Positions 17,014 to 25,460 of a DNA stretch of 64,000 bases are shown one piece after another. The DNA comes from Youhaiella tibetensis (GTDB lineage Bacteria > Pseudomonadota > Alphaproteobacteria > Rhizobiales > Devosiaceae), in contig NZ_CP041690.1 in the NCBI RefSeq assembly GCF_008000755.1, forward strand, positions 3,452,501 to 3,516,500. The letters run 5' to 3'. The notes under the pieces were generated by a model. That model saw only the letters and a list, made by a program, of their open reading frames with translations. It searched no databases and was not told the DNA's origin. Numbering within the stretch: position 1 is the stretch's first letter; each line of letters starts with the position of its first letter. The position numbers and the translations under genes are program-made.

Positions 17014-18801
17014 ATGACACTGCGTCTAACCACCTTATTGGCGTTCACCGCACTGTCCGCGATGAGCCTGCCTGCCTATGCGCAGGACGCCGCTACGCCA
17101 GCCGCCCCCGCAGCACGCTCCTACAAGCCCGTCACCAACGACATGATCCTCAACCCACCCCCCGAGGAGTGGATCAGTTGGCGACGCACCGTCGACAACC
17201 AGGGCTATAGCCCGCTCGACCTGATCAACAAGGATACGGTCAAGAACCTCGAACTTGCCTGGGCCTGGCCGATGGCGGCCGACGGTCAGCAGGAATCGGC
17301 TCCCCTTGTCCATGACGGCATGATGTTCCTCTCCACCAACCAGAACATCATCCAGGCGCTCGACGCCAAGACCGGCGACCTCATCTGGGAATACCGCCAC
17401 GTCCTGCCCCAGCTTCCCTCCTCCTGGGGCTATCAGCTCAACCAGGCGCGGCGCCAGAAGAACTCCATCGCCCTTTACGACGACAAGGTGATCGTGGCGA
17501 CCGCCGACGCCAAGCTCGTCGCCCTCGACGCGGCGACCGGCAAGGTCGACTGGGAGACCCAGGCTTTCGATACCAGCAAGGGCTATAGCTATACCGTCGG
17601 GCCGCTGATCGTGAATGACAAGGTCATCTCGGCCATTTCGGGCTGCTCGATCGCCGGCACCGCCGGCGGCTGCTTCATCGCCGCCCATGACGCCAAGACC
17701 GGCAAGGAACTCTGGCGCTTCAACACGATCGATGACCCCAAGAACCCCGAGCAGGAAGCCTCCTGGGGCGACGTGCCGCCGGAAAACCGCTGGGGCGGCA
17801 CGCCCTGGACCACCGGCTCCTATGATCCGCGCACCAACACCACCTTCTGGGGTATCGGCATGCCCGGCCCCTATTCCCAGCTGATCCGCGGCTCGGGCGA
17901 GGGTGCGGTGCTCTACACCAACAACACCGTGGCCCTCGATGCCGATACCGGCGAGCGCAAGTGGAACTTCTCGCACCTGCCGGCCGACAACTGGGACCTG
18001 GACAGCCCCTTCGAGCGCATCCTGGTCGATGAAGGCGAGGGCGACGCCGCCAAGCACCTTCTGGTCACGGTCCCCGGCAAGGACGGCATCGCCTTCGCGC
18101 TCGATCGCGATACTGGCAAGTATCTCTGGTCGCGCGAAACGGTCTACCAGAACGTGGTCAAGAGCATCGACGCCGAAGGCAAGGTCACCCTCAACAGCGA
18201 CCTCGTCCCCACGGCGGTCAACCAGGAAGTGTTCGTGTGCACGTCCGTCTCGGGTGGCAAGCTCTGGATGGCCGGGGCCTACAGCCCGCGCACCCAGACC
18301 TATTACGTGCCGCTCGCTGAAGCCTGCAACACCGTGACCCCGACCGTGACCGAGTTCACCGCAGGTAACGCGGTGGGCGCCACCAAGTTCGGGCCGCGCG
18401 TGCTGCCGCCCAACATCACCGATGGCGGCGTGGTGGAGGCCATCAACGTGGCCGACGGCTCCCAGAAGTGGCGTCTCAACCAGCGCCCGACCTTCACCTC
18501 CTCGCTTCTGGCGACCGGTGGCGGGCTCGTCTTCGGCGGCGACGCCGGCCGCTTCCTGATGGCCATGGACGAGGAAACCGGAGACGTCCTCTGGAAGACC
18601 CGTCTCAACGCCCCGATCGGCGGCTATCCGATGACCTACGAGATCGACGGCGAACAATATCTCGCCGTGCCGACGGGCTTCTCCGCCCAGGCCGGCAGCT
18701 CGGCCTCGATGTTCCCGGAAATCCCGGTGCCGAGCGGTTCGGGCAACTCACTGTTCGTGTTCAAGCTGCGTTCGGACAACGCCAAGACCGCGAGCAACTG
18801 A
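17014..18801 (+). CDS. PQQ-dependent alcohol dehydrogenase-family quinoprotein
   Basis: This 595-residue periplasmic protein has a signal peptide (cleavage near AYA-QDA), WISWRRTVDNQGYSPLD at the mature N-terminus, and repeated W-motif propeller blades such as DAKTGDLIWEYRH. There is no CxxCH, so it is a type I enzyme that needs the separate cytochrome. At the active site, NWDLD (about residue 328) keeps the catalytic Asp and has Asp at +2, as in lanthanide-dependent relatives. The usual metal-ligand Glu (GAEFG) and Asn (GNPxP) positions appear as SGCSIAG and GMPGP, and the vicinal Cys-Cys pair is absent. The substrate and metal are therefore open. PQQ synthesis genes are not in the window. 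Confidence 0.87.
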   Translation: MTLRLTTLLAFTALSAMSLPAYAQDAATPAAPAARSYKPVTNDMILNPPPEEWISWRRTVDNQGYSPLDLINKDTVKNLELAWAWPMAADGQQESAPLVHDGMMFLSTNQNIIQALDAKTGDLIWEYRHVLPQLPSSWGYQLNQARRQKNSIALYDDKVIVATADAKLVALDAATGKVDWETQAFDTSKGYSYTVGPLIVNDKVISAISGCSIAGTAGGCFIAAHDAKTGKELWRFNTIDDPKNPEQEASWGDVPPENRWGGTPWTTGSYDPRTNTTFWGIGMPGPYSQLIRGSGEGAVLYTNNTVALDADTGERKWNFSHLPADNWDLDSPFERILVDEGEGDAAKHLLVTVPGKDGIAFALDRDTGKYLWSRETVYQNVVKSIDAEGKVTLNSDLVPTAVNQEVFVCTSVSGGKLWMAGAYSPRTQTYYVPLAEACNTVTPTVTEFTAGNAVGATKFGPRVLPPNITDGGVVEAINVADGSQKWRLNQRPTFTSSLLATGGGLVFGGDAGRFLMAMDEETGDVLWKTRLNAPIGGYPMTYEIDGEQYLAVPTGFSAQAGSSASMFPEIPVPSGSGNSLFVFKLRSDNAKTASN

Positions 18802-18821
18802 GCCCTGGCTCATGCCGATTG

Positions 18822-18848
18822 GAAGCGGGGGGCGATGCCCCCCGCTTC
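18822..18848 (+). other. Strong stem-loop after the PQQ dehydrogenase gene
   Basis: A perfect 12-bp stem, GAAGCGGGGGGC-GAT-GCCCCCCGCTTC, lies 20 bp after the dehydrogenase stop and ends 26 bp before the next start. There is no T-run, so partial termination or 3'-end protection of the dehydrogenase message is more likely than full termination. Confidence 0.65.
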
Positions 18849-18874
18849 AGTCTGATCCGACCGGAAGGCGCCCC

Positions 18875-19705
18875 ATGTTCAAATCCCTGTTCCTCGCCGC
18901 ACTCATGACCCTCGGCACGGTCACCGGCGCCCTCGCGCAGGGCGGCGGCCTGCCTCAGGAACTGCAGCACAACACCCGGCGCATGCAGGGTGACCAGATC
19001 ACCTTCTGCCTTGACGAACAGAGCGTGGGCGCGCCCTTCGATCACCGCGTGGGGGAAGCCATTGCCTCCGCGCTCCTCCTCAAGGCCAAGTTCACCCGCG
19101 CCCCGTCCGGCTTCGGGCTCGACGCCCAGGGCTATCTCGACGAACTCCAGATCGTGATGGCCAACGAATGCGACGTGCTGCTCGGCATCTCGCTCCAGCC
19201 CAACTTCCCCTACCCCGAATGGGCCTCGCCCACGCGGGCCTACGCCCAGGTGCCCTTCGTGCTGGCCGTGACCGACCCGAGCTACAACAGCCTCGCCGAC
19301 ATCCCCAAGACCAGGAAGCTTGGCACGGCGCTGGGCAGCATCGGGGAATACGCCTTCATCACCTACAACCAGCAATTGCCCGAGGCCGATCGCTGGAAGC
19401 GCCTGCCCTACGCGGACGCCAAGCTGATGGTCAAACGCCTCAAGGATGGCACGCTGGGCGGCATAATCCTCTGGGGGCCCTCGCTGAGCCGCGCCGTTGG
19501 CGGCGACCCGGCCAAGGCCGGGCTGCGCGTCATCGACACCTCCCCGGTCGCCCAGTCCTTCGTGCTGGTGGGCGCCCTCGTCTCCAGCCGCGACACTTTC
19601 CTGCGCTCCCAGATCGACGATGCGATCGCCTCGCTCATTTCCGATGGTTCCATGCAGGCCATGCTCGACGAATTCGGCTATCAGGGCAAACCTGGCCCAC
19701 AATGA
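18875..19705 (+). CDS. Quinoprotein-associated periplasmic binding protein (MoxJ-like)
   Basis: This 276-residue protein has a clear signal peptide (MFKSLFLAALMTLGTVTGAL, then AQ) and a family 3 solute-binding fold with SVGAPFDHRVGEAIASAL and ECDVLLGISL. It follows the PQQ dehydrogenase gene, the same position as moxJ/xoxJ in methanol-oxidation loci, whose products are thought to assist dehydrogenase activation. The ATG at 18875 is chosen for the signal peptide and the GGAAGG upstream. An earlier in-frame ATG at 18812 would break the signal peptide. The exact role is unproven. Confidence 0.8.
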   Translation: MFKSLFLAALMTLGTVTGALAQGGGLPQELQHNTRRMQGDQITFCLDEQSVGAPFDHRVGEAIASALLLKAKFTRAPSGFGLDAQGYLDELQIVMANECDVLLGISLQPNFPYPEWASPTRAYAQVPFVLAVTDPSYNSLADIPKTRKLGTALGSIGEYAFITYNQQLPEADRWKRLPYADAKLMVKRLKDGTLGGIILWGPSLSRAVGGDPAKAGLRVIDTSPVAQSFVLVGALVSSRDTFLRSQIDDAIASLISDGSMQAMLDEFGYQGKPGPQ

Positions 19706-19760
19706 CGCATTGCCGATAGTCTCGCGCCATCGCATGATTCTCACCTGAACCGGAGTCGAC

Positions 19761-20855
19761 ATGGCCAAGGCGTTTTCGCTGACCGATCTACGCCAGGAAT
19801 GGCCTTCCCTTGCCGCTGCCGTCGTCGGACTGGTGGCATTCACCTTCGAGCACCAGCTTCTTGAAGCCGGTCATTTCGTCTCGCTGCTCGTCGCCGCCGT
19901 GCTCATCGTCACCATCGTGATGGCCTCGGTGCGCGTCGCCCACCATGCCGAGGTCCTCGCCGCCAAGGTCGGCGACCCCTACGGCACTATGATCCTGACG
20001 CTCTCGGCCGTGGCCGTCGAGGTGCTGGTCCTGGGCATCCTCATGCTCAACGTCGCTTCGCCCACGCTGGTGCGCGACACCATCTATTCGGCCGTGATGC
20101 TCGATATGAACGGCATCCTCGGCCTTGCCGCCCTCATCGGCGGGGCGCGTTTCGGCGAACAGCCCTACAACGACGATTCCGGGCGCACCTATGTGGTGAT
20201 GATCCTCACCGCCATGGCCATTTCCATGATCGTCCCCGAGTTCATCCCGGACGAGAAGTGGCACTATTATTCCATCTTCACCATCTTCGCGATGGGCGCC
20301 CTCTACGTCCTCTTCCTGCGCCAGCAGGTGGGGGTGCATTCCTATTTCTTCAGCTACAGCTACCCCAAGTCGCGTGGCGGCGAGAGCGAGCATGGCGACA
20401 GTCCGACCGCGCCTTCGGTCGCACTGCTGATCGGCGGCGTCGTCCTGATCGGCCTCCTCGCCGAGGTGATGTCGGGCTTCTTCAACCGGGGGCTCGAGGG
20501 TTCGGGCGCTCCGCCGGCCCTGGCCGCCGTCGTCGTCGCCTCCATCTCGGCAGCCCCTGAAATCCTCACGGCCCTGCGCGCCGCTCTCGCCAACCGCATG
20601 CAGGCCGTGATCAACATCGCACTGGGCGCGTCCCTCTCCACCGTCATCCTCACCGTGCCGGTCATGGAAGCCATCGCGCTCTTTTCCGGCCAGCCTTTCG
20701 TCATGGCCATGACCCCGGTCCAGACCACCATGGTGCTGGTGACACTCATCGTGGCCGCCATCAATCTCTCCGACGGGGAGACCAACGCCATCGAAGGCAT
20801 GACGCACTTCGTGCTTTTCGCCACCTTCGTGATGCTGACCTTCCTGGGCCTTTAG
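19761..20855 (+). CDS. Calcium/proton antiporter, ChaA-like
   Basis: This 364-residue inner-membrane protein has about eleven spans and the two CaCA repeat motifs GDPYGTMILTLSAVAVEV (about residue 73) and ISAAPEILTALRAALANR (about 263), whose acidic residues bind the cation. ChaA-type antiporters export Ca2+ or Na+/K+ in exchange for protons. CGGAGTCGAC precedes the ATG. It could be read through from the PQQ cluster, 55 bp upstream, but may be independent. The link to a metal-dependent periplasmic dehydrogenase is only suggestive. Confidence 0.85.
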   Translation: MAKAFSLTDLRQEWPSLAAAVVGLVAFTFEHQLLEAGHFVSLLVAAVLIVTIVMASVRVAHHAEVLAAKVGDPYGTMILTLSAVAVEVLVLGILMLNVASPTLVRDTIYSAVMLDMNGILGLAALIGGARFGEQPYNDDSGRTYVVMILTAMAISMIVPEFIPDEKWHYYSIFTIFAMGALYVLFLRQQVGVHSYFFSYSYPKSRGGESEHGDSPTAPSVALLIGGVVLIGLLAEVMSGFFNRGLEGSGAPPALAAVVVASISAAPEILTALRAALANRMQAVINIALGASLSTVILTVPVMEAIALFSGQPFVMAMTPVQTTMVLVTLIVAAINLSDGETNAIEGMTHFVLFATFVMLTFLGL

Positions 20856-21262
20856 GCGATCGTTTCGACCGGGGGCCGCTGGTTGACGGCGGCGGGCGTT
20901 GCCAGTTCGATGACCACGCCATTGGGATCGCGGATGACCGCGTGGGCGAGATAGGCATCGCCCCGCGGTTCCTCGACGATCTCGACGCCTTCGTCAAAGG
21001 CTGCCTGCACGGCCGCCGAAACGTTGTCGACCAGCAGTGTCAGATAGGCGCCTTCGGCGATGCCCCGGGCGGCACGCGGCACGAACTCGCTCACTTCGTC
21101 GATGAGCCCGAGCTCGAAATGCGTATCGCCGGGCAGGGTCAGCACCCGTAGCCATGTATGGGTTTCGACCTCGATCATGCCGGCGATGCGCTGGTAGAAG
21201 CGCACGCTCTCCTCGACGTCCTTGGCCAGAATGTTGAACCTGATGCGATGGGTGATCGTCAT
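20852..21262 (-). CDS. VOC (glyoxalase-fold) family protein
   Basis: This 136-residue protein has two beta-alpha-beta-beta-beta units of the vicinal oxygen chelate fold: IRFNILAKDVEESVRFYQ at the N-terminus, HFELGLIDE in the middle and VIRDPNGVVIELATP near the C-terminus. Such proteins bind a metal and act as lyases, dioxygenases or resistance proteins, and the specific activity is unknown. The ATG at 21262 (MTITHR) has GAGGAG upstream and removes an implausible 32-residue extension. It converges on the antiporter gene, with overlapping 3' ends. Confidence 0.8.
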   Translation of the reverse strand: MTITHRIRFNILAKDVEESVRFYQRIAGMIEVETHTWLRVLTLPGDTHFELGLIDEVSEFVPRAARGIAEGAYLTLLVDNVSAAVQAAFDEGVEIVEEPRGDAYLAHAVIRDPNGVVIELATPAAVNQRPPVETIA

Positions 21263-21442
21263 TGCGCTCCTCCTCGAATGGGCAATGGTCGCAAAGCGCG
21301 GCGCGGGCGGGTCAGAGGCTCGTCTGCCTATTCGTTGGCCAGGACAGGAAACCGGCAAAATTGTCCTGTTCCTCTTCTCCGCCGCGGCCGGTTGACGCGC
21401 GCCGCCTTCCTAGACAACCGCCAGCTGTCGGTGATGGTTCCT

Positions 21443-21468
21443 GGAACCAGAGGCCCGGCACTTTGGTT
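21443..21468 (+). promoter_or_regulatory. EcfG-type general stress promoter
   Basis: GGAAC (21443-21447) and GGTT (21465-21468) are separated by 17 bp, which matches the alphaproteobacterial EcfG sigma-factor pattern GGAAC-N16/17-cGTT. The start codon of the DUF2934 gene lies 24 bp downstream. Confidence 0.75.
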
Positions 21469-21491
21469 GTTCGCGCGACGTGGAGACGACG

Positions 21492-21689
21492 ATGGCAAAC
21501 GACAAGGACAGTGACGAATCCGTCTGGCATGACGCCGCATTCGAGCAGGCGGTGCGCGACACCGCATACTTTCTATGGGAACAGGACGGTCGCCCGGCCG
21601 GCCGGGAGAAGGAATATTGGTTCCGGGCCATGGAGCAGCACCTGCGCGCTCGCCAGAACGAGAAGGAACTACGCGACGGCATGGAATAG
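21492..21689 (+). CDS. DUF2934 small protein
   Basis: This 65-residue protein matches DUF2934 in VRDTAYFLWEQDGRPAGREK followed by YWFRAMEQ. The family is small, acidic and of unknown function, and is common in Rhizobiales, often in general stress regulons. The ATG at 21492 has GGAG 8 bp upstream. A GTG at 21480 in frame is possible. The EcfG-like promoter directly upstream supports stress control. Confidence 0.85.
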   Translation: MANDKDSDESVWHDAAFEQAVRDTAYFLWEQDGRPAGREKEYWFRAMEQHLRARQNEKELRDGME

Positions 21690-21767
21690 CGCCGCCTGCC
21701 GCCCAAGGGTTGGCAATCGTCCCGCTTGCCCGTAATGGTTCGCGGGACTTCCGGCTCAGAGAATTCC

Positions 21768-22694
21768 ATGCCCCAGGACACGACGCGCAACGACGCCATT
21801 CACGTCGCTCTCACTTTTGACGACAAATATTGGGCACCAGCCTATGCAACGATGCGATCCATCGCCATCGTTAGTCAGCGACGCGCAAGCATCGTCTTTC
21901 ACCTGCTTCATTTTGGCCTCTCGGACGACCACCGCAAAGATCTCGAGTACATTACCGATGAATTTGGCTCAAAGATCGTTTTCTACGATCTTCTAAAAAA
22001 TCAAGACATTCTGGATCGAATAGCGCAGCTTCCAACTGTTAAGTACAAACATCTGCACGCTATCGTCTATATTCGACTTTTCCTCGACAAGATCATCGAC
22101 CAAGAGGCAAAGAGGCTCATATACCTGGACTGCGATATGATGGTCCGGGAACCCATTGAGCAGCTGGCGTACATGGATCTGGAAGGTCATCCTATTGCGG
22201 CCGCCGTAGATCCGTATCGTACTGGATTTCAAACAGGGCGGGATTTCCTGCCCAAGTCGTACTTCGACACGACAGACTATTACTTCAATGCTGGACTGAT
22301 GGTGATCGACCGGGATGCATTCGCCGCGACGGATGTCGTGCCGACCGTTCTGCGCAAAGTCACTGAAGCCGAGTTCCAGGGGCTCTATTACGATCAGGAC
22401 ATGCTGAACATCGCTTTCAGAAACAACTGGAAGCAACTTAGCCCGATGTGGAACCTGCAAAATCCTTCGTGGCCTCATGAGGCCCTGGATCCGCATTTGA
22501 TCCACTACACGGGGACTAACAAACCCTGGTATCTTTTTTCGCGTACGGCCTTCAAGCGCAACTATCGCCACATAATGCGAAACGAGTATTTCTACCGCTT
22601 CCTGCGCGAACGGTTGGTGCGCCGATACGCTTTCCTCAAACCGTTCATCAGCACCAGGCGCCCCGAGACTGAGCCTCCTGCGCGCTGGTCTTGA
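21768..22694 (+). CDS. Glycosyltransferase family 8 protein
   Basis: This 308-residue GT-A enzyme has VALTFDDKYWAPAYATM at the N-terminus, the metal and nucleotide-sugar binding YLDCDMMV (about residue 117), YFNAGLMVIDRD (about 170) and HYTGTNKPW (about 245). GT8 enzymes transfer glucose, galactose or related sugars, often to lipopolysaccharide cores or proteins, and retain the anomeric configuration. The ATG at 21768 fits the family N-terminus. The gene is visibly richer in A/T than its neighbours and uses codons such as AAA, ATA and TTT more freely, which suggests recent acquisition. Confidence 0.88.
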   Translation: MPQDTTRNDAIHVALTFDDKYWAPAYATMRSIAIVSQRRASIVFHLLHFGLSDDHRKDLEYITDEFGSKIVFYDLLKNQDILDRIAQLPTVKYKHLHAIVYIRLFLDKIIDQEAKRLIYLDCDMMVREPIEQLAYMDLEGHPIAAAVDPYRTGFQTGRDFLPKSYFDTTDYYFNAGLMVIDRDAFAATDVVPTVLRKVTEAEFQGLYYDQDMLNIAFRNNWKQLSPMWNLQNPSWPHEALDPHLIHYTGTNKPWYLFSRTAFKRNYRHIMRNEYFYRFLRERLVRRYAFLKPFISTRRPETEPPARWS

Positions 22695-22698
22695 GAGA

Positions 22699-22720
22699 GG
22701 GAGCGAGCACGCTCGCTCCC
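22699..22720. terminator. Bidirectional stem-loop between convergent genes
   Basis: GGGAGCGAG-CACG-CTCGCTCCC is a perfect 9-bp stem placed between the stops of the glycosyltransferase gene (22694) and the convergent permease gene (22730). There is no T-run on either side, so it is a probable but not canonical terminator. Confidence 0.65.
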
Positions 22721-22729
22721 CCAGTGCTC

Positions 22730-23497
22730 CTAATGGCCGGCGGGCTTGGGTGGTAGCCAGCGCGAGAGCATCAGCTCGATCACTTCGATGACCGCATAAA
22801 CGCCCAGGCCCAGGAACGAGAGGGCGAAGAGGGCGGCGAAGGCCAGGGGCGTGTTGAGCTGGGACGTCGCCGAGAGCAGCAGATACCCCAGCCCGCTCGA
22901 TGAGCCCATGAATTCCCCGATCACCGCGCCGATGACGGCGAGCGTGATCGCGACCTTGGCGCCGGTCAGCACGAACGGCAGCGCCGCCGGGAACTGCACC
23001 TTGTAGAACACCTGCCAGTGCGAGGCCTTCAGGCTCCGCGCCAGCTCGATCAGCTCGCGCGGGGTCGAGCGCAGGCCCGCCGCCGTATCGATGATGATGG
23101 GGAAGAACGCCACCAGCCACACGATGGCCAGCTTGGATTCCAGCCCCGTGCCCAGCCACACCAGCACGATCGGCGCCAGCGCCACCTTGGGCACCGACTG
23201 CAGGGCGACCAGCAGCGGGTAGAACATGAGGTTGAGCGCGCGCGAATTGGCGATGGCAACCGCAAGCGGAATGCCCACGACCAATGCCAGGAGGAAGCCC
23301 AGCACGGTTTCCTGGAGCGTCACCCAGCCTTCCTTGAGCAGAAGCGGGAACCATTGCACGAAAGCCATGAGCACGGCTTCGGGCGCCGGCAGCACGGCCG
23401 GCGACACCTTGAGCAGGTGCACGGCACCCGACCAGATGGCGATGAGGATGACGACGCCGGCCAGCGGATAGGCGATGCGCGAAATAGTGTCGGTCAT
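22730..23497 (-). CDS. ABC transporter permease (SsuC/TauC type)
   Basis: This 255-residue protein has six membrane spans and the BPD permease EAA-like loop ELARSLKASHWQVFYKVQFP (about residue 145). It belongs to the nitrate/sulfonate/taurine and pyrimidine-precursor importer group. The ATPase gene ends 2 bp upstream of its start. The cognate binding protein is encoded divergently at 24433. Shared TGAAATATC sites suggest it imports the substrate of the catabolic operon at 25.8-32.3 kb. Confidence 0.9.
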   Translation of the reverse strand: MTDTISRIAYPLAGVVILIAIWSGAVHLLKVSPAVLPAPEAVLMAFVQWFPLLLKEGWVTLQETVLGFLLALVVGIPLAVAIANSRALNLMFYPLLVALQSVPKVALAPIVLVWLGTGLESKLAIVWLVAFFPIIIDTAAGLRSTPRELIELARSLKASHWQVFYKVQFPAALPFVLTGAKVAITLAVIGAVIGEFMGSSSGLGYLLLSATSQLNTPLAFAALFALSFLGLGVYAVIEVIELMLSRWLPPKPAGH

Positions 23498-23499
23498 GG

Positions 23500-24267
23500 T
23501 CAGTGCGCTCCCAGAAGCCCGAGCGCTTCGCTGGCGCGGCGTTCGGCTTCCGTGAATTCGGGGGTGAAGCGGGTGGCCTGGCTGCGCGGTCCGGGCAGCG
23601 CCACGTTGAATTCGAGATGGACCCGCGCCGGCCGGCGGGAGAACACCACGACCTTGTCGGAAAGATAGATCGCCTCGGAAATCGAGTGGGTGACGAAGAG
23701 CACCGAGGCTTTGGTCTCGTCCTTCACCTTGAGCAGGAGGTCGTTCATCTCGAGGCGGGTGAATTCGTCGAGCGCCCCGAACGGCTCGTCCATGAGCAGG
23801 AGCCTGGGCTTGTGGATCAGGGCGCGGCAGAGCGAGACGCGCTGCTGCATGCCGCCCGACAGTTCATGCGGGCGCGAATTGGCGAATGAGGAGAGCCCGG
23901 TGAGCGCCAGCAGCTCGTCGGCGCGCTTGGCAGCGGCGGCATCCTTGCGCTTGAGGATTTCCATGGGGAAGAGCACGTTTTCGCGCACCGTCCGCCAGGG
24001 CATCAGGCTCGGCTGCTGGAAGACGAACCCGTAGTCGGAATAGGGCCCGGTCACTTCCTGGCCCGCCACCGTGACCGAACCGGAGGTCTTTGAGATCAGT
24101 CCGGAGACGATTTTGAGCAAGGTCGTCTTGCCGCACCCGCTCGGCCCGAGCAGGGCCACGAACTCGCCTTCCCCGAAGGAAAGGTTGGCTTCGTCCAGAG
24201 CGACGACTTCGCGGCCGCCGCCGCTGAAGACCTTCCGGACGTTTGAAATTTCAACAAAGGCCATCAT
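23500..24267 (-). CDS. ABC transporter ATPase (SsuB/TauB type)
   Basis: This 255-residue ATPase has Walker A GPSGCGKTTLLK, signature LSGGMQQRVSLCRAL and Walker B LLLMDEPFGALDEFTR, the last being typical of the nitrate/sulfonate importer ATPases. It energises the permease encoded immediately downstream. Two consecutive ATG codons (24267 and 24264) are possible starts, with AAAGGGGT upstream. It is transcribed divergently from the binding-protein gene across a 165-bp control region. Confidence 0.9.
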   Translation of the reverse strand: MMAFVEISNVRKVFSGGGREVVALDEANLSFGEGEFVALLGPSGCGKTTLLKIVSGLISKTSGSVTVAGQEVTGPYSDYGFVFQQPSLMPWRTVRENVLFPMEILKRKDAAAAKRADELLALTGLSSFANSRPHELSGGMQQRVSLCRALIHKPRLLLMDEPFGALDEFTRLEMNDLLLKVKDETKASVLFVTHSISEAIYLSDKVVVFSRRPARVHLEFNVALPGPRSQATRFTPEFTEAERRASEALGLLGAH

Positions 24268-24344
24268 ACCCCTTTCGATCTGAACCGCGGCAAACTGCCC
24301 GCGAAAGGGGCGAACTCGTGTGCCAGATCAGCTTGCATGTCTCC

Positions 24345-24369
24345 TGAAATATCTTATGATGTTCTTATG
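24345..24369. promoter_or_regulatory. Candidate FCD-GntR operator between divergent transporter genes
   Basis: TGAAATATC at 24345-24353 lies midway between the ATPase and binding-protein start codons. It is followed by TCTTATG twice (24353-24359 and 24363-24369). The same nonamer is in the promoter regions of the catabolic operon (32288-32296, inverted) and of the GntR gene (33269-33277). Confidence 0.6.
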
Positions 24370-24432
24370 GTCAACAAGACCTCAGAGACCTTTCCACCCG
24401 GCTCGCACCCGTGAGGAAAAAGGGAGAAACAC

Positions 24433-25440
24433 ATGCTGCGCAAATTCGTAGGGGTGCTTGCGGCACTCTCCGGCCTGGCGGCCACGCCGGTCCTCGCCGA
24501 CAACACCAAAGTTACTTTCATGCTCGACTTCATCAGCCTGGGTCGCCACGCGCCCTGGTATGTCGCGCTGGACAAGGGTTATTTCGCCGAGGAAGGCCTG
24601 GATGTCGAAATCCTGCCGTCCAAGGGCACTGCTGACGCCATTCGCGGCGTGGTGACGGGTCTGGCCCCGATCGGTCTCATCGACGTGCCGAGCCTGGTCG
24701 CTTCGGGCGCCGCCGGCGGCGACGTCAAGATCGTGGCCGGCGCCTATGTCGAGGCACCTTACTGCGTCTACTCGCTCAATCCCGGCGCCAATGTGACGCA
24801 GCCCTCCCAGCTCGAAGGGCTCAAGTTCGGCTCGTCCTCGGCCTCGTTCCTGCCCCAGATCTGGCGCGCCATCATGAACATGAACGGCCTTGACGCCTCC
24901 AAGCTCGAGATCGTCAACGTCGACGCTTCGGCCCGCGTGCCCATGCTCGCCGCCGGCCAGATCGAAGGCGTCGACCAGTTCCTGATGTCCGGCCCCGCCA
25001 TCAAGCGCGCCGCTCCCGACAAGGAGCCGGTGTGCCTCTTCGCCCCTGACCTCGGCCTCGACATCTACTCGAACTCGATCGGCGTGAACAAAACCTTCCT
25101 CGAGTCCAACCCCGACGCCGTCAAGGGCTTCGTCCGCGCCGCCATGAAGGGCTGGCAGTACACGATGGCCCACCGCGACGAGGCTCGCGACATCATGGTC
25201 AAGGCCGTGCCCTCGCTCGACCCCGGCATCGTCCGCGAGGAAATCGACCTCCTCGAAAAGATCGCCATCAACGACGACGTCAAGGCCAACGGCTTCGGCC
25301 ACATCCTCCCCGAGAAGATGGCCGCCACGTTCGATTTCATGAACAACAACGTCGAGATCTACGGCGACAAGCTCAAGGCCGAAGACACCTACGTCCCGGG
25401 CTTCCTCCCCGAACCGGGCATCCTGCCGGAAGCCAACTAA
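24433..25440 (+). CDS. ABC substrate-binding protein (NMT1/SsuA type)
   Basis: This 335-residue periplasmic protein has a signal peptide ending VLA-DNT and a class F binding fold. The motifs VTFMLDFISLGRHAPWYVAL and GYFAEEGLDVEILPSKG (about residue 50) match the NMT1/THI5-like proteins that bind pyrimidine precursors, sulfonates or aromatic acids. It pairs with the permease and ATPase encoded divergently. GGGAGAAACAC precedes the ATG. A strong terminator follows. The ligand is unknown, and the nearby enzymes suggest an aromatic or nitrogen-containing compound. Confidence 0.88.
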   Translation: MLRKFVGVLAALSGLAATPVLADNTKVTFMLDFISLGRHAPWYVALDKGYFAEEGLDVEILPSKGTADAIRGVVTGLAPIGLIDVPSLVASGAAGGDVKIVAGAYVEAPYCVYSLNPGANVTQPSQLEGLKFGSSSASFLPQIWRAIMNMNGLDASKLEIVNVDASARVPMLAAGQIEGVDQFLMSGPAIKRAAPDKEPVCLFAPDLGLDIYSNSIGVNKTFLESNPDAVKGFVRAAMKGWQYTMAHRDEARDIMVKAVPSLDPGIVREEIDLLEKIAINDDVKANGFGHILPEKMAATFDFMNNNVEIYGDKLKAEDTYVPGFLPEPGILPEAN

Positions 25441-25460
25441 GCGCTTCCAGCCGTCACATG

